From Mycoplasmoides pirum ATCC 25960 (lineage in GTDB: Bacteria; Bacillota_I; Bacilli_A; Mycoplasmatales; Mycoplasmoidaceae), in NCBI RefSeq assembly GCF_000685905.1, contig NZ_JMKZ01000001.1, positions 186,001-250,000 on the forward strand: DNA of 64,000 bases. The letters are read 5' to 3'. The notes under the pieces were generated by a model. That model made no database searches. It saw nothing but the letters and a program-made list of their open reading frames with translations, and had not been told where the DNA came from. How positions within the stretch are numbered: position 1 is the stretch's first letter; each line of letters begins with the position of its first letter. Shown piece by piece: positions 59,838-64,000 of the stretch. The position numbers and the translations under genes are program-made.

Positions 59838-61055
59838 ATGAATATATTGAATAGTTTTTATTTTAAAAAAGTTAAAATTGATTTAAAATCTTGCAGAAAA
59901 AATAATAATAGCACTAATTGCACTTTATTTTTAATAATAGATGAAAAAAATTACATTCATGATTTCAAAGTTAAATTTAAATCACTAAAAGTTTTTAATA
60001 ATACTACAAAATCTCATGAAAAATTTCAGAATAAAACTCTAGTTAAAACTAGAATAGAATTTATAAATTTGCTTGATATAGGTGAACACAAATTTTCAAA
60101 CGGATTCAATGAAAGGAACAAACCATTCTTTCAAATTGATAATTTGATTTTAGAAAAATTTAATAAAAAAATTTGAAAATGAGATTGATTTAAAAAAGTA
60201 AAAACAATTAGAAATATTGAATATTTAATAACTGGTTCTAATCCTCAAGGTGAAGATAAAATAGATAGTCATGCTTTTTTTGTTTATGAAAAAGATGATA
60301 AAAAATACAAAATTGGTTTTTTGTTAAGAGCGTTATTATTATCTAATAACAAGGAATCCAAAAAATTTTTAACTAAATTGAATTCTTATAACCCTATTTG
60401 AGAAAATGAAAACATAGAAGAAATAGAATTTTGGGATTGAATTAATCATAAAAATTCAAGTTTTAACAAAAATGAAAATTTAGCTTGATATCTAAACAAA
60501 TTTAATAATGATTCTAATGAATGACAACATTATTTAAATTCTTTGAGATCTCTAATAAGGGATGATCATAAAGAATGAACTAGGTTTCGAAAACAAGTTA
60601 ATAGTTTAAGACAAAAATATAAAAATAATGTAAACAATGAATATAAAAATAATAAGCATTGATCTAATGATGAATTTTGTTTAAACTTTTTTTGTCCTGG
60701 CAAAAAAGAAAATAATTGAGAATATGCTCATATTAAACCTGTGAAATTAATAATTAAAAATTATATTAATTCTAAAAAAGAACCAGAAGATCTTGAGATA
60801 TTAGAAAAGGAAATAACAGATTATAAAAATTTTTTACCCTTGCCAAAACATATTCATAATTTTTTTGACACACGAAAAATTTGATGAGATGATTCGACTG
60901 GTTTATTAGATGGTTTATTAGAATATAATTTTTTGAAATTATCTGATGATTTAAAGTATTTTAAGGAAATAAAAAAGGAATATATTGAGACTTCCAAAAA
61001 ATACATCAAAGATTATTATGAATATATTTTTTCTTCAGATAATTTAAAAAAATAA
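59838..61055 (+). CDS. HNH-type restriction endonuclease (predicted), partner of the methyltransferase
   Basis: 405 aa, intact with TGA as Trp. An N-terminal DNA-binding-like half is followed by an HNH-type nuclease site: YAHIKPV (His298), then NFLPLPKHIHNFFD (Asn331, His338, His340, Asp344) and DDSTGLL, matching the AHxxP...N.L.L...H..FD pattern of putative HNH restriction enzymes. ATG 59838 is 13 nt after the methyltransferase stop, no good SD, so translational coupling is plausible. Recognition sequence unknown. An alternative TTG start lies at 59826. Confidence 0.75.
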
Positions 61056-61135
61056 TTTTGATTTGCAATTAAATCTAACATTTTATTTATAATAAATTTC
61101 CAAATTAATAATTTTTATATTTTTTAGCAATTTAA

Positions 61136-62902
61136 ATGAACTTTTATCTTAAAAAAAATACAAAATCTAAACCTTTTCCAAAAAATTCTTTAAATATAAT
61201 CAATAATCTTAGACTTTATTGTTTAAATAAACTTTTAAATTCTAATTCAAATCAAGCTAATAAAATTTTACAAAGTCTTCCACTTTTTTATGTTCTGTTT
61301 AGAAATTTTTTAACATTAACATTAGATGGAAATCAAAATTTTTTAAATGATAATTTATTTTTAGGAAAAGGATATGGCTCTACATTTATAAAAGAATTTT
61401 GCAATATTTTAGGTTTATCAAAATTTATAGATAATAAATTGCAAATTCATGATAACATTTATGACACAAGTCAAGTAGAAGTAAATTGTACTAGTTTATC
61501 TTTTGCTGCAGGTTTAGCATTTAATCAATCAATAATAAATAAAATTATGATTAAAAATGCTTTTTTAAATAAAACATATTGTGTTTTAGGGCAAGAAGAA
61601 TTATCTTCAAGTAACTTTAATGAAATTTTAAATTTTGTTAGCAAAAAAGAAATTTCTAATTTGGTTTGCATTGTTGATTTTACCGGATTTGATCAAAATG
61701 GTTTTATTTCAAATCACACTATTGTGGATTATCAAAAGTGAATAGAATCTTATGGATGCAAATTTTTGGTTATAAACGATGGTTCGAATATTAATTTGAT
61801 TAATAAAATTTTAAACAAGGCTATTAATTATAATCAAACTGTTTTTATTGCAATTCACAACATTTCAGGTCACGGTTTAACAAATGCTAGTACTATTAGT
61901 AGTTTCAATGCTCAAATTAATAGTCAAGAATTTGATTTACTAAAAAATAGATTTGATTTTGAAAAACCACTTGATTATTTTTTAAATGAATACAAAGAAG
62001 ATTTAATTTTTTGCTTGAATTTAAGAATAACTAATAGAAAAAAACATTATGATTCTTTAATTAAAAATAATAAAAAATTTCAAGATTTTCTTTTGCTAGA
62101 AAAAAGTGAAAAACAATTGGATGTATTTAAGAAAAATTATAGCTTTATATCCACGCTATTAAATGAAAATAATTTAAATTTAATTTTTGTTTTAAATACA
62201 AAGATTAAAATTGATTCAAATTTAAATAAAAATAATCGTCTTTTAAGTTGTAATGGAAGTGAGAACATTATTTTCAATATCATTTCAGTAATTAAAAAAT
62301 GTAATTTCTTTAATCCTATTCTAGTCACTGATTTGAATAGTTTAAACTATTTTAATCAATTTCTAAAAAACAAAAAAATGTTTGAATATGGATTTTTAAT
62401 ATATGTTTTTGATAATTTAAATTTGTTATCAAATTACACATATGAATTAAATGGTTTAAAAATTAATAAAATTCATAATTTTTTTGTTCATGATATTTTT
62501 ACCTTAAACAATGAATGAAATAATTTAAATTTCTTAAATAATTGAAATTTATATTTTATTGATGAAAATACATTTAATGTTGATTTGTGAGAAAAACCTA
62601 TTGTTAAAAATAATTTAAATTTTGATATCAATATTATTAACTATGGCGCTAGCTTAGAAATAGTAAATAAATTTATTTCAAAATTAGAAAATTGAAATAT
62701 TCAATTTAATTTGATAAATATCTTAAATACAAAGAAAATAAGTGAAAAATTAAATCTTGATACAAACAAACCACTAGTTTTATTAAATGTTGATGAAAAC
62801 CATTGAATAAACTCTTATCTATTAAATATAAAGAATAAAAAACATATAGTAAAATTTACTAATGAAGAATTGGATAATTTTTGCATCAATTTCAAAAAAT
62901 AG
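61136..62902 (+). CDS. Divergent transketolase-like protein without catalytic GDG
   Basis: 588 aa. It aligns with Tkt of this window over the N-terminal half: TYCVLGQEELSSSNFNEIL stands where Tkt has [19 protein letters not shown], with almost the same residue number (152 versus 151), and VDFTGFDQNGF for [10 protein letters not shown]. The GDG motif is GQE and the Asn is lost, so ThDP/Mg binding should fail. The pyrimidine domain is not recognisable. It is open throughout (not a broken pseudogene), so probably a pseudoenzyme. Confidence 0.75.
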
Positions 62903-62911
62903 GAGTTACTT

Positions 62912-63133
62912 ATGGAATTAGGATTAGCACTAGGTTTGGGAATCCCATTGAGTTTAATTGCCGGAGCTATTCTTGGTTATTTTATAGCCATGAAAATATT
63001 TAAAAAACAATTAAAGAAAAATCCGCCCATTACAGAAAGTCAAATTCGTAATATGTATGCCAAAATGGGAAGAAAACCAACTGAAGCACAAATTCGTGAA
63101 ATAATGCGTTCATTTAAACAAGATATTAAATAG
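62912..63133 (+). CDS. Small membrane protein, UPF0154 family
   Basis: 73 aa. One N-terminal membrane span (LALGLGIPLSLIAGAILGYF) and a cytoplasmic tail with KNPPITESQIRNMYAKMGRK and PTEAQIREIMRSF, the exact UPF0154 pattern. SD AGGAG precedes it. It overlaps the engB GTG by one base, a linkage common in Mollicutes. Function unknown. Confidence 0.93.
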   Translation: MELGLALGLGIPLSLIAGAILGYFIAMKIFKKQLKKNPPITESQIRNMYAKMGRKPTEAQIREIMRSFKQDIK

Positions 63134-63693
63134 TGAAAAATTATTTTATAAAAAGTGCTATTCAGTTAAGTCAATGCCCGCAAGATAATACTAGTGAGGG
63201 TTGTTTTATTGGAAGAAGTAATGTTGGTAAGTCAACATTAATAAATACAATTGCTAAATCTAAAATTGCTAAAACTTCTAAAAGACCAGGAATGACACAA
63301 ACATTAAATTTTTATAATATTAATGATAAAAGATTAGTAGATTTACCAGGCTATGGTTATGCAAAATTAGATCGAAATAAGAAAATTGAATTAACTGATT
63401 TAATAAGTGACTATATTCAAAATAGAAAAAATTTAACAACAATTTTTCAAATAATTGATGCAAGTGTAATTACTGAATATGATCAATGAGTAAGTAAATT
63501 TATTAGAAATAACACAAATTTAAAATATTATGTTGTTGTCAACAAAATAGATAAACTTAATCAAAGTCAATCACACAATTTAAAAATAAAAATTGCTGAT
63601 TATTTAAAAATTGATTCTGATAATTTAATTACAATTAGCGCTTTAAAGCAAAAAAACATTTCTGAACTTATTAAAATTATTAAAAATATTTAA
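63133..63693 (+). CDS. engB: Ribosome-biogenesis GTPase EngB (YsxC)
   Basis: 186 aa. G1 GRSNVGKSTLINTI, the switch region RPGMTQTLNFYNI, G3 DLPGYGYAKLD, G4 NKID, and the ISALK G5-like end. It assists assembly of the large ribosomal subunit. GTG start overlaps the preceding stop (TAGTG). One TGA is Trp. valS starts 2 nt after it. Confidence 0.95.
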
Positions 63694-63695
63694 TT

Positions 63696-64000
63696 ATGTC
63701 TAACAAAAAAATAATTGTTTCTAAACCAAAACTTATTGATTTTAATCAAAGTTATAATCCATCTTTAATTTCAAATAATTTATATTCGGATTGAATTTCT
63801 AATAATTTGTTTAAACCAAACAATAGCAAACAACTTTATAGTTGCGTTATGGCTCCGCCAAATTTAACAGGTGTTTTGCATATTGGGCACGCGTGAGAAT
63901 TAAGTTTAGCTGACGCATATTTACGATTTAAAAAAATGCAAGGTTTTAATGTTAGTTGAGCACCAGGATATGATCATGCAGGTATTTCAACACAAGCTAA
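63696..64000 (+). CDS. valS: Valyl-tRNA synthetase, N-terminal part (runs off window)
   Basis: Only 101 codons visible. The class I HIGH motif reads APPNLTGVLHIGHAWELSLA, followed by AYLRFKKMQGFNVSWAPGYD and HAGISTQA, all as in ValRS. It immediately follows engB, which suggests one operon from the UPF0154 gene onwards. Confidence 0.96.

Overview
This window is a stretch of a mycoplasma chromosome, very probably from the Mycoplasma pneumoniae group (M. pneumoniae / genitalium / gallisepticum / pirum relatives). The DNA is extremely AT-rich. TGA is read as tryptophan throughout: nearly every long gene, including dnaK, potA, prfA and clpB, stays open only if TGA is sense. There are no cell-wall genes. 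Several genes carry lipoprotein signal peptides, and the pot operon plus tsaD is arranged as in M. genitalium. The strongest taxonomic marker is a tandem gene pair at 31702-38755 whose products match the P40/P90 (MgpC/CrmA) and P1 (MgpB/GapA) cytadhesins. I cannot name the species.

Layout: dnaK 3' end (1-1142); potA-potB-potC-lipoprotein-tsaD-amidohydrolase (1.4-8.8 kb); dnaX-ebfC-recR (8.9-11.6 kb); flavodoxin and a zinc alcohol dehydrogenase on the minus strand (11.6-13.2 kb); pth-tilS (13.3-14.7 kb); a large lipoprotein (14.9-17.5 kb); trpS and a Cof-type HAD phosphatase (17.6-19.6 kb); a short minus-strand ORF with its own terminator; rpmE; then a tight run prfA-prmC-tsaC-rpiB-membrane protein-tkt-EzrA-like (20.5-27.6 kb). 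A minus-strand glycosyltransferase follows, then rplM-rpsI, a DUF2156/GNAT-like pair, the adhesin operon, tRNA-Ile and tRNA-Ala, degV, gap-pgk, recA (minus), tRNA-Ser (minus), an ABC-2 exporter, clpB under a CIRCE operator, nox, the pyruvate dehydrogenase operon with lplA (50.8-56.7 kb), a minus-strand polytopic membrane protein, a C5-methyltransferase/HNH-nuclease pair, a transketolase-like paralog, a small membrane protein, engB and the start of valS.

How it works together: gap, pgk, the PDH complex (with LplA for lipoylation) and Nox give glycolysis to acetyl-CoA with NADH re-oxidation by oxygen. RpiB and Tkt supply the non-oxidative pentose phosphate branch. TsaC and TsaD make t6A. PrfA is modified by PrmC, encoded in the next gene. 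DnaX, EbfC, RecR and RecA serve replication and repair.

Most notable observations: (1) a C5-cytosine methyltransferase interrupted at a (CA)8 tract, apparently phase-variable and OFF here, immediately upstream of an intact HNH restriction-type nuclease; (2) a P40/P90-like plus P1-like adhesin pair in the reverse of the M. pneumoniae order, with 19-21-residue repeats in the P1-like cytoplasmic tail; (3) a full-length transketolase-like protein that lost the thiamine-diphosphate GDG motif; (4) a pdhC split between the lipoyl and catalytic halves; (5) a 42-codon minus-strand ORF with a matching terminator and a candidate structured RNA upstream of recA.
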